A stretch of DNA of 64,000 nt, taken from contig NZ_BMPJ01000004.1 in NCBI RefSeq assembly GCF_014647535.1, forward strand, positions 1 through 64,000, written 5' to 3'. Source of the stretch: Thermus composti. GTDB lineage: Bacteria > Deinococcota > Deinococci > Deinococcales > Thermaceae. Numbering within the stretch: position 1 is the stretch's first letter; each line of letters starts with the position of its first letter. Below the pieces are notes generated by a model. It saw only the letters and a list, made by a program, of their open reading frames with translations, ran no database searches and was not told the DNA's origin. Positions 36,510 to 45,145 of the stretch are shown here, piece by piece. The position numbers and the translations under genes are program-made.

Positions 36510-37340
36510 GCCCTCCAGGACGTTTTCCGGGGGTGGGGGGAGGTCCTCCCGCACCACGAGGACCTCGGCCGCCCGCACCCCCACGTACACCCGCCCCCCC
36601 GGCCGGGCCCAGGGGGGAAGGGGGAGGCGGAGGCGGACGCCTTCCGCCTCCACCCCGCCTTCCACCACCCGGGCGGGGAAGAGGTTCTCATAGCCCAGAA
36701 GCCGCGCCGCGCTGGCCGTGCGCGGGGCGGCGAGGACCTCCTCCGGGGGGCCTTCCTGGAGGATCCGGCCCCCCTCGAGGACCACGAGCCAGTCGGCGAG
36801 GCTCGCAAGCTCCGGGTCGTGGCTCACCGCTAGGGTGGGCAGGCCCTCCTTGCGGATAAGGTCCACAAGCTCCGCCAGGACCTGGTGCTTGGTGAGGGGG
36901 TCCAGGGCGCTCGTGGGCTCGTCCAGGAGGAGGAGTTCGGGCTTGCGGGCCAGGGCCCGGGCCAGGGCCACCCGTTGCCTCTGCCCCCCGGAAAGCTCCC
37001 CCGGCCGCTTGTGGGCCTCCCCCAAAAGGCCCACCCGCCCGAGGAGGGCGAGGGCCCTCGCCTTTCGGTCCTTGCCCCTAAGGGGAAAGGCCACGTTCTC
37101 CCAGGCGGTCATGTGGGGGAAGAGGGCGAGGTCCTGGGGCAGATAGCCCACGGGGCGCCTTTCCGGGGGAAGGCCGGCGAAGGGGGTGCCCTCTGCGGGG
37201 AGGAGGCCCGCCAGGGCCTTGAGGAGGCTGGTCTTGCCCGCCCCGCTTCTTCCCAAGAGCACGGTGAAGCCCTGCACCTGGAAGCGGGCCTCGAGGGGGA
37301 TGGGCCGGGTCAGCCGGTAGTGGACCTCCAAGCGCGCCAC
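36321..37340 (-). CDS. modC: Molybdate ABC transporter ATP-binding protein ModC
   Basis: A 339-residue ABC ATPase. Walker A is LLGRSGAGKTSLLKAL, the Q-loop LPQDLALFPH, the signature LSGGQRQRVALARAL, Walker B LLLLDEPTSALD and the H-loop VSHD. The C-terminal ~110 residues form a MOBE/TOBE regulatory domain, as in ModC and its relatives. It powers the ModB channel. The ATG lies within modB (31-base overlap). Tungstate or sulfate specificity cannot be excluded by sequence alone. Confidence 0.88.
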   Translation of the reverse strand: MARLEVHYRLTRPIPLEARFQVQGFTVLLGRSGAGKTSLLKALAGLLPAEGTPFAGLPPERRPVGYLPQDLALFPHMTAWENVAFPLRGKDRKARALALLGRVGLLGEAHKRPGELSGGQRQRVALARALARKPELLLLDEPTSALDPLTKHQVLAELVDLIRKEGLPTLAVSHDPELASLADWLVVLEGGRILQEGPPEEVLAAPRTASAARLLGYENLFPARVVEGGVEAEGVRLRLPLPPWARPGGRVYVGVRAAEVLVVREDLPPPPENVLEGLLESLYPQGLAYRGRFQGPLALTLLLPRHVQARLHLAPGRRIKVVLKPRYLHLMPGEAEEVP

Positions 37341-37984
37341 CTCCCTTCCAGGGCCCGCACCAGGGCGAGGAGGAAGAGGCTTAAGCCCAGGAGGACGAGG
37401 CTCGCCCGGGCTGCTTCCTCAAAGCGCAGGGCCTGGACCAGGTCGTAGAGGTAGATGCTCACCATCTGGGTCTTCCCGGGGATGGAGCCCCCCACCATCA
37501 GGACCACCCCGAACTCCCCCAGGATGTGGGCGAAGGCGAGGAGGGTGCCGGAGAGGAGGCCGGGCCAGACCAGGGGGAGAACCACCCGGGCGAGGATCCG
37601 GTGGCGGGGGACCCCCAGGGTGCGGGCCACCTCCAGGAGGTTCGGGTCCAGGCTCAAGAAGGCCTCCCGGTAGGCGGTGAGGGCGAAGGGGAGGCTGAAG
37701 AGGACGCTGGCGAAGACCAGGCCCTCAAAGCGAAAGGCCCAGGACACGCCCACAAGCCTCGCCCACGGCCCCTCGGGCCCCAGGAAGAGGAGGAGGTAGA
37801 AGCCCAAGACGGTGGGCGGCAGGACGAGGGGGAGGAGGAAGACCGCTTCCAGCAAAGCCTTCCCGGGAAAGCGGCGGAAGGCGAGGAGCCAGGCGAGGGG
37901 TGTGCCCCCAAGGAGGAGGATCCCCGAGGCCAGGGCGGCCACCCGAAAGGAGAGGAAGAGGGCGTCCCAGAAGAGGGGGTCCAT
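37310..37984 (-). CDS. modB: Molybdate ABC transporter permease ModB
   Basis: A 224-residue permease with five or six membrane helices. The cytoplasmic EAA loop that contacts ModC is visible as LLEVARTLGVPRHRILARVVLP, shown here as separate pieces LLEVARTLGV and HRILARVVLP. FAHILGEFGVVLMVGGSIPGKT in part (HILGEFGVVLMVGG) is typical of ModB. The start is ATG 37984, which shares one base with the modA stop (TGATG); longer upstream readings are not supported. Confidence 0.88.
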   Translation of the reverse strand: MDPLFWDALFLSFRVAALASGILLLGGTPLAWLLAFRRFPGKALLEAVFLLPLVLPPTVLGFYLLLFLGPEGPWARLVGVSWAFRFEGLVFASVLFSLPFALTAYREAFLSLDPNLLEVARTLGVPRHRILARVVLPLVWPGLLSGTLLAFAHILGEFGVVLMVGGSIPGKTQMVSIYLYDLVQALRFEEAARASLVLLGLSLFLLALVRALEGRWRAWRSTTG

Positions 37985-38850
37985 CACTCCCCTGGCAGCA
38001 GGAAGCCGTAGCGCTTGAGGATGGCCCGTCCCTCCGGGGCCGCCACGAAGCGGTGGAAGGCCAGGACCTCGGGCCTCGCCCGCCCCTTGAGCACCACGTA
38101 GCCCTGTTCCAGGGCCAGGTGGCTGCCCCAAGGGGCCACCCAGTAGACCCCGGGGCGGGAAAGGCTTTCGTGGACGGCCAGGGGCAGGGCCAGGATCCCG
38201 GCGCCCGTGGTGAGGGAAAGCTGGGCAGCCTGGGCGATGTTCTCCCCGTAGACGAACCCAAAACGGGGCTTGCCCGTTTGGAGGGGGGTGGTGTCCCAGT
38301 AGGCCTCCACCCCTCCGGTCAGGCGCTCAAAGGGGATCTCCGCCCAGCTTAGGGCGGGGAAGGGCTTGTCCGTCCCGGGCAGGCGGAGGTCCTTACGCCG
38401 GAGGAGGCCGTAGCGTTCCAGGAGGGTAAGGGCGGCCCGCCCGTAGGGGGCGTGGACGGGGTTGGCCAGGGCGAGCTGGGTGACCCGGGGGTCCTTGAGG
38501 GCCTCGGGCCCCGGCTTTAGACCCAGCCTCCGGTCCAACCAGAGGACCAGGCGCCCCAGGGCGTAAAGCCGCCGGGTGCCCGGCTCCGCCAGCCCCTTTT
38601 CCTCCAGGAGCCTGGGGTAGAGGCTATCGGCGGAGAAGAGGAGGTCGGCCTCGAGGCCCTGGATGAGCTGGGCGTAGAGCTTGCCGGAGGAGCCGAAGAT
38701 GAGCTCCACCTTCGCCCCGGGGTTGGCCCCTTCAAAAGCCCGGGCGACCTCCGCGAGGGCGTACTGGAGGTCCGAGGCCGCCACCACCCGCACCTTTTGG
38801 GCGAGGCCGGGGAGGAAGAGGAGGAGAAGGGCCAGCAAGCGTCTTCCCAT
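37984..38850 (-). CDS. modA: Molybdate/tungstate-binding protein ModA
   Basis: A 288-residue extracytoplasmic binding protein. The signal peptide MGRRLLALLLLFLPGLAQ is followed by VRVVAASDLQYALAEVARAF, FGSSGKLYAQLIQGLEADLL and ALANPVHAPYGRAALTLLE, all typical of ModA. Between KDLRLPG and YGENIAQAAQ lies an extra segment of about 45 residues (including WDTTPLQTGK) not seen in E. coli ModA. The ATG 38850 has GGAGG eight bases upstream. A structured leader precedes the gene, suggesting RNA-level control. Confidence 0.87.
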   Translation of the reverse strand: MGRRLLALLLLFLPGLAQKVRVVAASDLQYALAEVARAFEGANPGAKVELIFGSSGKLYAQLIQGLEADLLFSADSLYPRLLEEKGLAEPGTRRLYALGRLVLWLDRRLGLKPGPEALKDPRVTQLALANPVHAPYGRAALTLLERYGLLRRKDLRLPGTDKPFPALSWAEIPFERLTGGVEAYWDTTPLQTGKPRFGFVYGENIAQAAQLSLTTGAGILALPLAVHESLSRPGVYWVAPWGSHLALEQGYVVLKGRARPEVLAFHRFVAAPEGRAILKRYGFLLPGE

Positions 38851-38854
38851 GCGC

Positions 38855-38962
38855 ACCTCCTTTGCGACCGCGGCAGGCGGCGGGGTTGCCCCCGCCACCC
38901 CGGGGCCCGTGGGCCCGGCCCGAAAGGCCCAGGGGGTCTTTCCGGGCTCGGAGGCAAGGCCA
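38855..38962 (-). promoter_or_regulatory. Structured leader of modA, candidate molybdenum-cofactor riboswitch
   Basis: On the minus strand the leader reads GCCTCCGAGCCCGGAAAGACC, shown as GCCTCCGAGCC then CGGAAAGACC. A GGGCC/GGGCC hairpin follows, then GGTGGCGGGG-GCAA-CCCCGCCGCC, then TGCCGCGGTCGCAAAGGAGG. The order of elements recalls the Moco RNA motif upstream of E. coli moaA, and the AAAGGAGG is the modA ribosome-binding site. The match was made by eye and could be another structured RNA. Confidence 0.4.
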
Positions 38963-39017
38963 TCCTACCAAGACCCCTCCCGTGGGCGGGAGGAGGGGCC
39001 CACCCCCGTGCGGACGC

Positions 39018-39635
39018 TTAGAAGAGGGGCTCCTGGCTCACCGCCTTCACCGGGCGCCTCTCCTTGGGCGGGAGGGCGTCCAGGGCCCGCTTGACCTCTT
39101 GGATGTCCAGCCAGGTGAGGTGCTTGGGGCTTCCCGGGGCCCGGCTTGGGTTCCTTAGGAGGTAGGCGGGGTGGAACATGGGGAAGACCTTGATCCCGTG
39201 CCACTCGTACCACTTTCCCCGCACCTTGGTGATGGAGACCTTCTCCCCCAGGAAGAACTCGGCGGCCACCGCCCCCAAGGGGACGATGATCTGGGGGGCC
39301 ACGAGCTCAATCTGCTTGAGGAGCCACTTGTCCGTGCAGATCTTGGCCTCGTCGGGAAGGGGGGCGCGGTTCTGGGGGGGGCGGCACTTGACGATGTTGG
39401 TGATGTAGACGGTCTCCCTGGGGATGCCGGCGGCCTCGAGGATGCGGTTCAAAAGCTGCCCCGCCTTGCCCACGAAGGGGCGGCCCGTCTTGTCCTCCTC
39501 CTCCCCCGGGCCTTCCCCCACGATCATGAGCCTTGCGTCGGGGTTCCCCTCCCCGAAGACCACCCGGGTCCGGCCCTCTGCGAGGCGGCAGGCGGTGCAG
39601 TTTTGCGCCTGGGCCTGAAGGAGTTCCAGGGTCAT
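39018..39635 (-). CDS. udg: Family 4 uracil-DNA glycosylase with iron-sulfur cluster
   Basis: A 205-residue thermostable UDG (UDGa) that removes uracil from DNA after cytosine deamination. Active-site motif A is VGEGPGEEEDKTGRPFVG and motif B HPAYLLRNPS. Four cysteines for a [4Fe-4S] cluster are present (C13 and C16 in NCTAC, one in VKCRPP, one in KICTDK). The ATG overlaps the upstream gene's stop by four bases. High-temperature growth makes this repair important. Confidence 0.95.
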   Translation of the reverse strand: MTLELLQAQAQNCTACRLAEGRTRVVFGEGNPDARLMIVGEGPGEEEDKTGRPFVGKAGQLLNRILEAAGIPRETVYITNIVKCRPPQNRAPLPDEAKICTDKWLLKQIELVAPQIIVPLGAVAAEFFLGEKVSITKVRGKWYEWHGIKVFPMFHPAYLLRNPSRAPGSPKHLTWLDIQEVKRALDALPPKERRPVKAVSQEPLF

Positions 39636-40000
39636 TGCAAGGGCTTCCGGGCCTTGCGGGCCTCCCGGCGGGTCTTGGGGTCCAGGCCGATCATGAGGAA
39701 GAAGTTTTCCAGGGCGTTTTCCTGGCCCTTGATCTCGGGGTAGGCGTCCTCCGGGGTGCCGGTGACGAAGGGCAGGGACCTGTAAAGCTCCAAGGCGTAC
39801 CGGACCACGGCCTCCGGGCCCTCGGCCTCCGCCACCTCCGCCAGCTTGGCGTAGACCTCCCGCCGCGCCTCCGCGTGGCGGCGGAAGACCTCGGGGTTCG
39901 GCGTCTCCGGCGCCCTAAGGATGTCCTGCTTGGCGATGCGGCGGTAGTGCTTCAAGCCCCGAACGATCTCCTCCGTGGTCAGCGTGATCTTGAACTCCAT
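39632..40000 (-). CDS. Conserved hypothetical protein upstream of udg
   Basis: A 122-residue, mostly helical, charged protein with no signal peptide or membrane segment. It starts MEFKITLTTEEIVRGLKHYR and ends in a basic tail (TRREARKARKPLQ). Family not recognised. AAAGGAG lies just before the ATG, and TATAAT at 40045-40050 on the minus strand is a good -10, predicting a leader of about 38 nt. Tight coupling to udg hints at a DNA-related role, but this is inference. Confidence 0.65.
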   Translation of the reverse strand: MEFKITLTTEEIVRGLKHYRRIAKQDILRAPETPNPEVFRRHAEARREVYAKLAEVAEAEGPEAVVRYALELYRSLPFVTGTPEDAYPEIKGQENALENFFLMIGLDPKTRREARKARKPLQ

Positions 40001-40044
40001 GCCCCGCTCCTTTCCGGCCCACGCAGGCCTTGCTCCTTTGCAGG

Positions 40045-40050
40045 ATTATA
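40045..40050 (-). promoter_or_regulatory. -10 element of the orf-udg unit
   Basis: A perfect TATAAT on the minus strand, 45 nt before the ATG at 40000. No consensus -35 is seen at 17 nt. Confidence 0.45.
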
Positions 40051-40072
40051 AGCCTCCTCATGGGGGGCTGCG

Positions 40073-40078
40073 TATACT
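40073..40078 (+). promoter_or_regulatory. -10-like element of the kinase-like membrane protein gene
   Basis: TATACT lies seven bases before ATG 40086 with GGAGG in between, so it may be leaderless. Confidence 0.45.
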
Positions 40079-40085
40079 TGGAGGG

Positions 40086-41108
40086 ATGGAGGTTTTGGGC
40101 CACTATTGGTTGCGCCGGGTGCTGGTGCGCCACGCAACCTTGATCGCCTACGAGGGGCAGGATACCCGCACGGGTATGCCCGTGATGGTGCTCAAAGGGG
40201 CCGAGGGGGAGCCTTTGGAGGGAGAAGGCCTCCTGGCCCTGGTGGAACGGACGGAGGGGGGGTGGGTTTTGGACTGGCCCATCGGGGCCGTGCCCCTGAG
40301 CCAGTACCTGGGGGTAGCGGACCTGGACCGGCTTAGGGTCTGGGTCCAGGCCTTGGCCAAGACCCTCGCTTCCTTGGCCCAAAAGGGGGTGCGTCACGCC
40401 CCCATCCCGGAGCTGGTTTTGGTCAAGGGGAAGCGGGTTTGGCTGGCTGGGGTGGGGGCCAAGGCCTTGGAGGGGGAGCCGGGGCCTGCCCTTTTGCGCC
40501 TGGCGGAGGCCTTGGCGGGGGAGAGGTTCCCCCAGTTTCCCCTAAAGGAGGTCCTGGAAAGGGTGGCCCGGGGGGAGGCTCCCCTGGAGGCCCTGCAGGA
40601 AGAGGCCGAGGGCCCCAAGGTCCTCGAGGTCCACGCGGAGGCCCCCAAGACCCTCCCCGTGGAGCCCGAGGAGAAGGCCCTTCCCGAGGAGCCCCCCCTG
40701 CCCCAAAGCCGCCCCAAGGTGATCCGGATAGAGGAGGATCCCGAGCCCCCCTACCCGGTGGTGGAGCCGCCCCGGCGAAGGGGGCGGGGGATGGGCCTTG
40801 GGGTGGTCCTCCTCCTCGCCCTTTTGGGCGTGGCCGCCTACTTCCTGGCCTGGCCGGGGCCCGGGGCCTCCCCCGAGGTCTACACCATGGAGTTCCGCAC
40901 CGACCCCCCCACCGAGGAAGCGGTGGTGGAGCTCCTGGAAGCCCCCGAGGGCTCCCGCATGGCCCCCGGGGTTCTCCTCACCGCCCCGGGCCGGGTGGAG
41001 TTTGACCGCCCGGGGGTCTACCGCCTGCGGATCCGGGTCCCGGGGCGGGAGCCCGTGGACTACCTCCTGGAGGTGCCCGGCCCCCCCCTTACCATCAAGG
41101 TACGCTAG
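40086..41108 (+). CDS. Pseudokinase-like single-pass membrane protein
   Basis: A 340-residue protein with three parts. Residues 1-165 resemble a degraded Ser/Thr kinase fold: a strand-loop-strand YWLRRVLVRHATLIAYEG, a possible VMVLK lysine, and helices around LAKTLASLAQKGVRHAPIPE, but no HRD or DFG catalytic motif. A charged, proline-rich linker follows (about 170-235). One membrane helix (GLGVVLLLALLGVAAYFLAW) and an extracytoplasmic beta domain of ~75 residues similar to PEGA-type domains complete it. It may sense or bind without phosphorylating. The gene leads a plus-strand unit with the next ORF. Confidence 0.55.
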   Translation: MEVLGHYWLRRVLVRHATLIAYEGQDTRTGMPVMVLKGAEGEPLEGEGLLALVERTEGGWVLDWPIGAVPLSQYLGVADLDRLRVWVQALAKTLASLAQKGVRHAPIPELVLVKGKRVWLAGVGAKALEGEPGPALLRLAEALAGERFPQFPLKEVLERVARGEAPLEALQEEAEGPKVLEVHAEAPKTLPVEPEEKALPEEPPLPQSRPKVIRIEEDPEPPYPVVEPPRRRGRGMGLGVVLLLALLGVAAYFLAWPGPGASPEVYTMEFRTDPPTEEAVVELLEAPEGSRMAPGVLLTAPGRVEFDRPGVYRLRIRVPGREPVDYLLEVPGPPLTIKVR

Positions 41109-41112
41109 GGGC

Positions 41113-41706
41113 ATGACGGGGCCCGTCCTTTACCGCTACCGCTACCTCTTCGCCGGGGAGGCCGCTGGGGAGGGGCGCCTGGAGGTGCGCCCTTGGGGGG
41201 AGGGGGTGAGGGCGGTTTTGCAGGCGGAGGTGCGGCTGCCCCTGCCCAAGGTGCGGATCCGCTGGCAGACGGAGACCGACCTCGAGGGCTACTCCCGCTA
41301 CTTCGCCGAGCGGGTGGAGGGGCGGGAGGTGCGGGTCTTCACCGTGGAGCGCCTGGAGGAGGAGGGGGTGGTCCTGGTGAGCCAGGGGCAGGAGAGCCTG
41401 GCCCTGCCCTACCTCACCCCCTACCACGATCCCCTTTCCCTTTTCCTCTACCTCCCCCGGCTTTCCTTGGCGCCGGGGGAGGTGGCCCGCTTTCCCATGC
41501 CGGGGGGGCGGGCTTATGTGGAGCGCCTGGCGGACGTGGAGGTGGAGGGGAGGCTTCGCGCCCACTTCCGCCTCCGCCCGGGCCTCTCCCTGGTCCAGCT
41601 GGAGGAGGGGCTTCCCGTGCGGGTGGCCCAGCAGGTGGGGGACCACGTGTTTGAAGCGGTTTTGGAGGGCGTGGAAGAGGTTAGGAAGCGCCACCGCTGG
41701 GTATAG
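41113..41706 (+). CDS. Conserved hypothetical protein, DUF3108-like
   Basis: A 197-residue beta-rich protein without signal peptide. The alternating strands [38 protein letters not shown] and [15 protein letters not shown] recall the DUF3108 / outer-membrane-linked beta-sandwich proteins, but assignment is tentative. ATG 41113 lies four bases after the pseudokinase-like gene, and its stop TAG is part of the TATAGT that precedes hisD. Confidence 0.6.
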   Translation: MTGPVLYRYRYLFAGEAAGEGRLEVRPWGEGVRAVLQAEVRLPLPKVRIRWQTETDLEGYSRYFAERVEGREVRVFTVERLEEEGVVLVSQGQESLALPYLTPYHDPLSLFLYLPRLSLAPGEVARFPMPGGRAYVERLADVEVEGRLRAHFRLRPGLSLVQLEEGLPVRVAQQVGDHVFEAVLEGVEEVRKRHRWV

Positions 41707-41707
41707 T
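41702..41707 (+). promoter_or_regulatory. -10-like element of hisD
   Basis: TATAGT contains the stop of the upstream gene and lies six bases before the hisD ATG at 41714, with GGAGG in between. Confidence 0.4.
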
Positions 41708-41713
41708 GGAGGC

Positions 41714-42952
41714 ATGATCTACCGCGCCGAGGAGGTGAGGGAGCGCTTCGCCCGCCGGGGGCTCGCCTTTGACCCCACGGTGGAGGAGATCGTCCGGGGG
41801 ATCCTCGAGGCGGTCCGGGAGGAGGGGGACGCCGCCTTGAACCGCCTGAGCCTGGACCTGGACGGCCACCCCGTGGAGGAGATCCCCAAAAGGGCCTGGC
41901 GGGAGGCCTACGAGGACCTGGACCCGGACCTCCGGGACGCCTTGGAGACGGCCAAAGAGAGGATTGAGGCCTTCTACCGAGAAGAGGCCCGGGGAGGGTT
42001 TTTGAGGGCCGAGGAGGGCGGGGTCTTGGGCCAGCTGGTCCGGCCCCTGGCCCGGGTGGGGGTCTACGTCCCCGGGGGCAGCGCTCCCCTCCTTTCCACC
42101 CTCCTCATGACCGTGGTCCCCGCCAAGGTGGCCGGGGTGCGGGAGGTCATCGTGGCAAGCCCCCCCAGGGTCCACCCCGGGATCCTGGCCGCCGCCTGGG
42201 TGGCGGGGGCGGACCGGCTTTTCGCCATGGGGGGGGCCCAGGCCATCGCCGCTCTGGCCTACGGCACGGGGCGCGTTCCCCGGGTGGACAAGATCGTGGG
42301 CCCGGGGAACGCCTACGTGGTGGCGGCCAAGCGCCTGGTCTACGGGGTGGTGGGCCTAGACGGCCTGGCGGGCCCCACGGAAACCCTCATCGTGGCGGAC
42401 GGCTCCGCCTCCCCCAGGCTCCTCGCCGCCGACCTCCTGGCCCAGGCGGAGCACGGCCCCGACTCCGAGCCCTGGCTCCTCTCCCCGGACCTGCCCCTTT
42501 TGGAGCGGGTGGAGGCGGAGCTTTACCGCCAGCTTCAGGACCTGCCCCGGGCGGAGATCGCCAAAAAGGCCCTGGAGCGGGGGGGGCTCGTCCTCACCCG
42601 GGACCTGGAAGAGGCCTTGGAACTCGCCAACCTCTACGCCCCCGAGCACCTCTGCCTGGCCCTGGCCGACCCCCTTCCTTGGCTCGGCCGGGTGGAAAAC
42701 GCAGGCGGCGTTTTCCTGGGGGAGGGAAGCCCCGAGGCCTTGGGGGACTACATCGCCGGGCCCAGCCACGTGATGCCCACCTCGGGCACCGCCCGCTTCC
42801 AGGGGGGGGTGGCGGTGCGGGACTTTCTTAAGGTGATCCCGGTGGTGGGGCTCTCCGAGGGCGCGGCCCGGGAGCTCGCCAAGAAAGGGGCGCTTTTGGC
42901 CCGGGCGGAGGGCTTGGAGGGCCACGCCCGTTCCCTGGACCTCAGGCGATGA
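41714..42952 (+). CDS. hisD: Histidinol dehydrogenase
   Basis: A 412-residue zinc enzyme that oxidises L-histidinol to histidine in two NAD-dependent steps. Landmarks are [41 protein letters not shown], the zinc and catalytic residues in [17 protein letters not shown], and [16 protein letters not shown]. The usual AGPSE loop reads GPTETLIV here. ATG 41714 is supported by GGAGG. No other his gene is next to it. Its stop overlaps the BtuF-like gene by four bases. Confidence 0.94.
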   Translation: MIYRAEEVRERFARRGLAFDPTVEEIVRGILEAVREEGDAALNRLSLDLDGHPVEEIPKRAWREAYEDLDPDLRDALETAKERIEAFYREEARGGFLRAEEGGVLGQLVRPLARVGVYVPGGSAPLLSTLLMTVVPAKVAGVREVIVASPPRVHPGILAAAWVAGADRLFAMGGAQAIAALAYGTGRVPRVDKIVGPGNAYVVAAKRLVYGVVGLDGLAGPTETLIVADGSASPRLLAADLLAQAEHGPDSEPWLLSPDLPLLERVEAELYRQLQDLPRAEIAKKALERGGLVLTRDLEEALELANLYAPEHLCLALADPLPWLGRVENAGGVFLGEGSPEALGDYIAGPSHVMPTSGTARFQGGVAVRDFLKVIPVVGLSEGAARELAKKGALLARAEGLEGHARSLDLRR

Positions 42953-43746
42953 GGCTTTTCCACGAGCTTTTGGGCCCCCTGGAGCTTCCCGACCGCTTTT
43001 TGCGCATCGTCTCCCTGGCCCCGAACCTCACCGACGCCCTCTTCGCCCTGGGGGTGGGGGAAAGGCTTGTGGGCCGGAGCGCCTTTTGCCACCGCCCGGC
43101 CCCCGTGCTTTCCCTCCCCGTGGTGGCCTCCTACACCAAGACCCGCACCGAGCTCCTAAAGAGCCTAAAGCCCGACCTCGTCCTCCTCTCCACGGGGGTG
43201 CAGCGGGAGCAGGCCCTTAGGCTCAAGGAGGAGGGCTTCCCCGTCTACGCCGTGCCCCTTCCCACGAGCCCCTACGGCATCCTGGAAAACCTCTCCACCC
43301 TGGGCCACCTCCTGGACCTGGAGGAAAGGGCCGTGGCCCTGGCCCAGGAGCTTTCGGTCCGCTACGCCGCCCTAAGGGGCCGCTTTGACCTCACCGTCTA
43401 CTTTGAGATGGACCTGGGCGGGCCCATCACCGTGGGCCGGGGAAGCTACATCGCCCAGGCCCTCTTGCACCTGGGCCTGAAGCCCATCTTCCTGGACGTG
43501 CCCCAGGCTTACTTCCCGCCCGACCTGGAGGAGGTCAAGCGCCGGAAGCCCGACCTCTTCCTCTACGAGCCCAAGCCCTGGGGCAAAAACCCTTTGGAGA
43601 AGGCCAGGGCCCTGGCGCAAGAAAGGGGCTGGGACCTCCTTGTGGCCGCCACGGACGGGGACGAGCTCGCCCACTACGGGCCCATGTTCTTCGGCTTCCT
43701 GGAGAAGCTCGCCCAGAGGGTGGAGGAAACCTTAGCCCAGGCTTAA
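42949..43746 (+). CDS. BtuF-like periplasmic-binding-fold protein without signal peptide
   Basis: A 265-residue type III binding-protein fold (BtuF/FecB-like). The segments [28 protein letters not shown] and [12 protein letters not shown] are typical of cobalamin- or siderophore-binding proteins. It has no signal peptide or lipobox and starts directly in the domain, so it may be cytosolic. ATGA overlap with hisD suggests co-translation. Substrate unknown. Confidence 0.75.
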   Translation: MRLFHELLGPLELPDRFLRIVSLAPNLTDALFALGVGERLVGRSAFCHRPAPVLSLPVVASYTKTRTELLKSLKPDLVLLSTGVQREQALRLKEEGFPVYAVPLPTSPYGILENLSTLGHLLDLEERAVALAQELSVRYAALRGRFDLTVYFEMDLGGPITVGRGSYIAQALLHLGLKPIFLDVPQAYFPPDLEEVKRRKPDLFLYEPKPWGKNPLEKARALAQERGWDLLVAATDGDELAHYGPMFFGFLEKLAQRVEETLAQA

Positions 43747-43768
43747 GGCCGCCCCCCTGGGAATGGGG

Positions 43769-43774
43769 TAGAGT
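43769..43774 (+). promoter_or_regulatory. -10-like element of the subtilase gene
   Basis: TAGAGT lies seven bases before ATG 43782 with no Shine-Dalgarno between, suggesting a leaderless transcript. Confidence 0.4.
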
Positions 43775-43781
43775 AAGCCCC

Positions 43782-45110
43782 ATGAGGCGCTACCTCTTTG
43801 GCCTGGGCGCGGCCTTGGCCTTGCTTTTGGGGGCCTGCATGCAAAGCCCGCCCCCTCCTTCCTCAGCGGACACCTGCACCCCCACGGCCACGGGGCAGGG
43901 CTTCAAGACCCAAGGCCTCGAGGCCTCCTGGACCCTTCCCCAAGGCCTCGGCGACTTCTCCGCCCCCCATGTGCCGGGGGAGCTTTTGGTTGCCGGAGAA
44001 GGGCTTTCCCCTCAGGCGCTATCCGTGCGGGTCCAGGGGGTAGAGCCCTTGCGTCGCTTGCGTGGGGGGTCCCTCCTTGTGCGGGTGCCTCCAGGAGAGG
44101 AGCGGGCGAAGGCCGAGGCCTTATTGCGGGCGGGGGCCCGGTGGGTGCAGCCCAACTATCTCTACTTCCCTCTCAGGATTCCATCGGACCCCTTGTACCG
44201 CTTGCAACAAAAGAGCCAGCTCAACGGCCTTGTGGGTCTGGAAGGGGCTTGGGATTACTCCACGGGCGACGCCAACCTCATCGTGGCCGTGGTGGACACG
44301 GGCTACCTGCTTCACCAGGACCTTTCCAGCCGCTGGTACCTCCCGCCCGGGGTGAACCTGGATGTCGCTGACGGGGATCCGGACCCTACCGACGACACCC
44401 CTAGCGCCCGGGATACGCAAAACCCCTTTAGCCACGGCCTGGCTGTGGCCTCGGTCCTGGGAGCCGAGACCGATAACCGTCAGTTCATGGCTGGGGTCAC
44501 CTGGCACGGGAGGCTTCTTCCCCTCAAGGTGGCCCGCTTGGCTGACGGAAGTATTACCACGGCTGACATAAAAGACGCCGTGGACCTTGCGGTCCAGCAG
44601 GGGGCAAAGGTGATCAATATCTCCCTGGGACGTCTAAGGCAAGACTCCGAGTTGGAGCAGTCTCTGCGGCAGGCCCGCTCCCAAGGGGTGGTCCTGGTGG
44701 CGGCGGCGGGCAACGATGGGGTGGACGGGGTGCTTTATCCCGCTTCCTCCCCGGCGGTGATCGCCGTGGGCTCCGTGAACAACAGCAAGGCCAAGTCCAA
44801 GTTCTCCAACTGCGGCCCCGAGCTGGACCTGGTGGCCCCGGGGGAAGGCGTGACCGTGCTTTTCCCGAACGATGACGACGGCCAGGCCAGCGGCACCTCC
44901 TTCGCCAGCCCTATGGTGGCCGGTGTGGTGGCCCTCTACATGAGCAAGTACGCCAGCGAGCGCAAGGCCTGGCCCAGCCCGGACCAGGTCTACCAGTGCC
45001 TCACCGCCACCGCCGAGGACCTGGGCCCCCCGGGGCACGACACCGGCTACGGCTTCGGCCTCGTCCGGGCCGACCGGGTGATGACCGACACCACCTCCTG
45101 CTTCCCCTAA
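43782..45110 (+). CDS. Subtilisin-like serine protease, predicted lipoprotein
   Basis: A 442-residue S8 protease. A signal peptide ends in the lipobox LLGAC, so the mature protein is probably lipid-anchored. A propeptide of about 120 residues follows. The catalytic aspartate is in VAVVDTGYL, the histidine in SHGLAVASVLG and the serine in SGTSFASPMVAGVVA; the oxyanion asparagine is in VAAAGNDGV. It likely degrades or processes extracytoplasmic proteins. Codons in the catalytic part are less uniformly GC-ending than in neighbours. Confidence 0.92.
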   Translation: MRRYLFGLGAALALLLGACMQSPPPPSSADTCTPTATGQGFKTQGLEASWTLPQGLGDFSAPHVPGELLVAGEGLSPQALSVRVQGVEPLRRLRGGSLLVRVPPGEERAKAEALLRAGARWVQPNYLYFPLRIPSDPLYRLQQKSQLNGLVGLEGAWDYSTGDANLIVAVVDTGYLLHQDLSSRWYLPPGVNLDVADGDPDPTDDTPSARDTQNPFSHGLAVASVLGAETDNRQFMAGVTWHGRLLPLKVARLADGSITTADIKDAVDLAVQQGAKVINISLGRLRQDSELEQSLRQARSQGVVLVAAAGNDGVDGVLYPASSPAVIAVGSVNNSKAKSKFSNCGPELDLVAPGEGVTVLFPNDDDGQASGTSFASPMVAGVVALYMSKYASERKAWPSPDQVYQCLTATAEDLGPPGHDTGYGFGLVRADRVMTDTTSCFP

Positions 45111-45131
45111 TCCGCCTCACCCAAAGGGGGC

Positions 45132-45137
45132 TACACT
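45132..45137 (+). promoter_or_regulatory. -10-like element of the LCP gene
   Basis: TACACT lies eight bases before the GTG start at 45146, consistent with a leaderless message. Confidence 0.4.
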
Positions 45138-45145
45138 AGGTCTTC

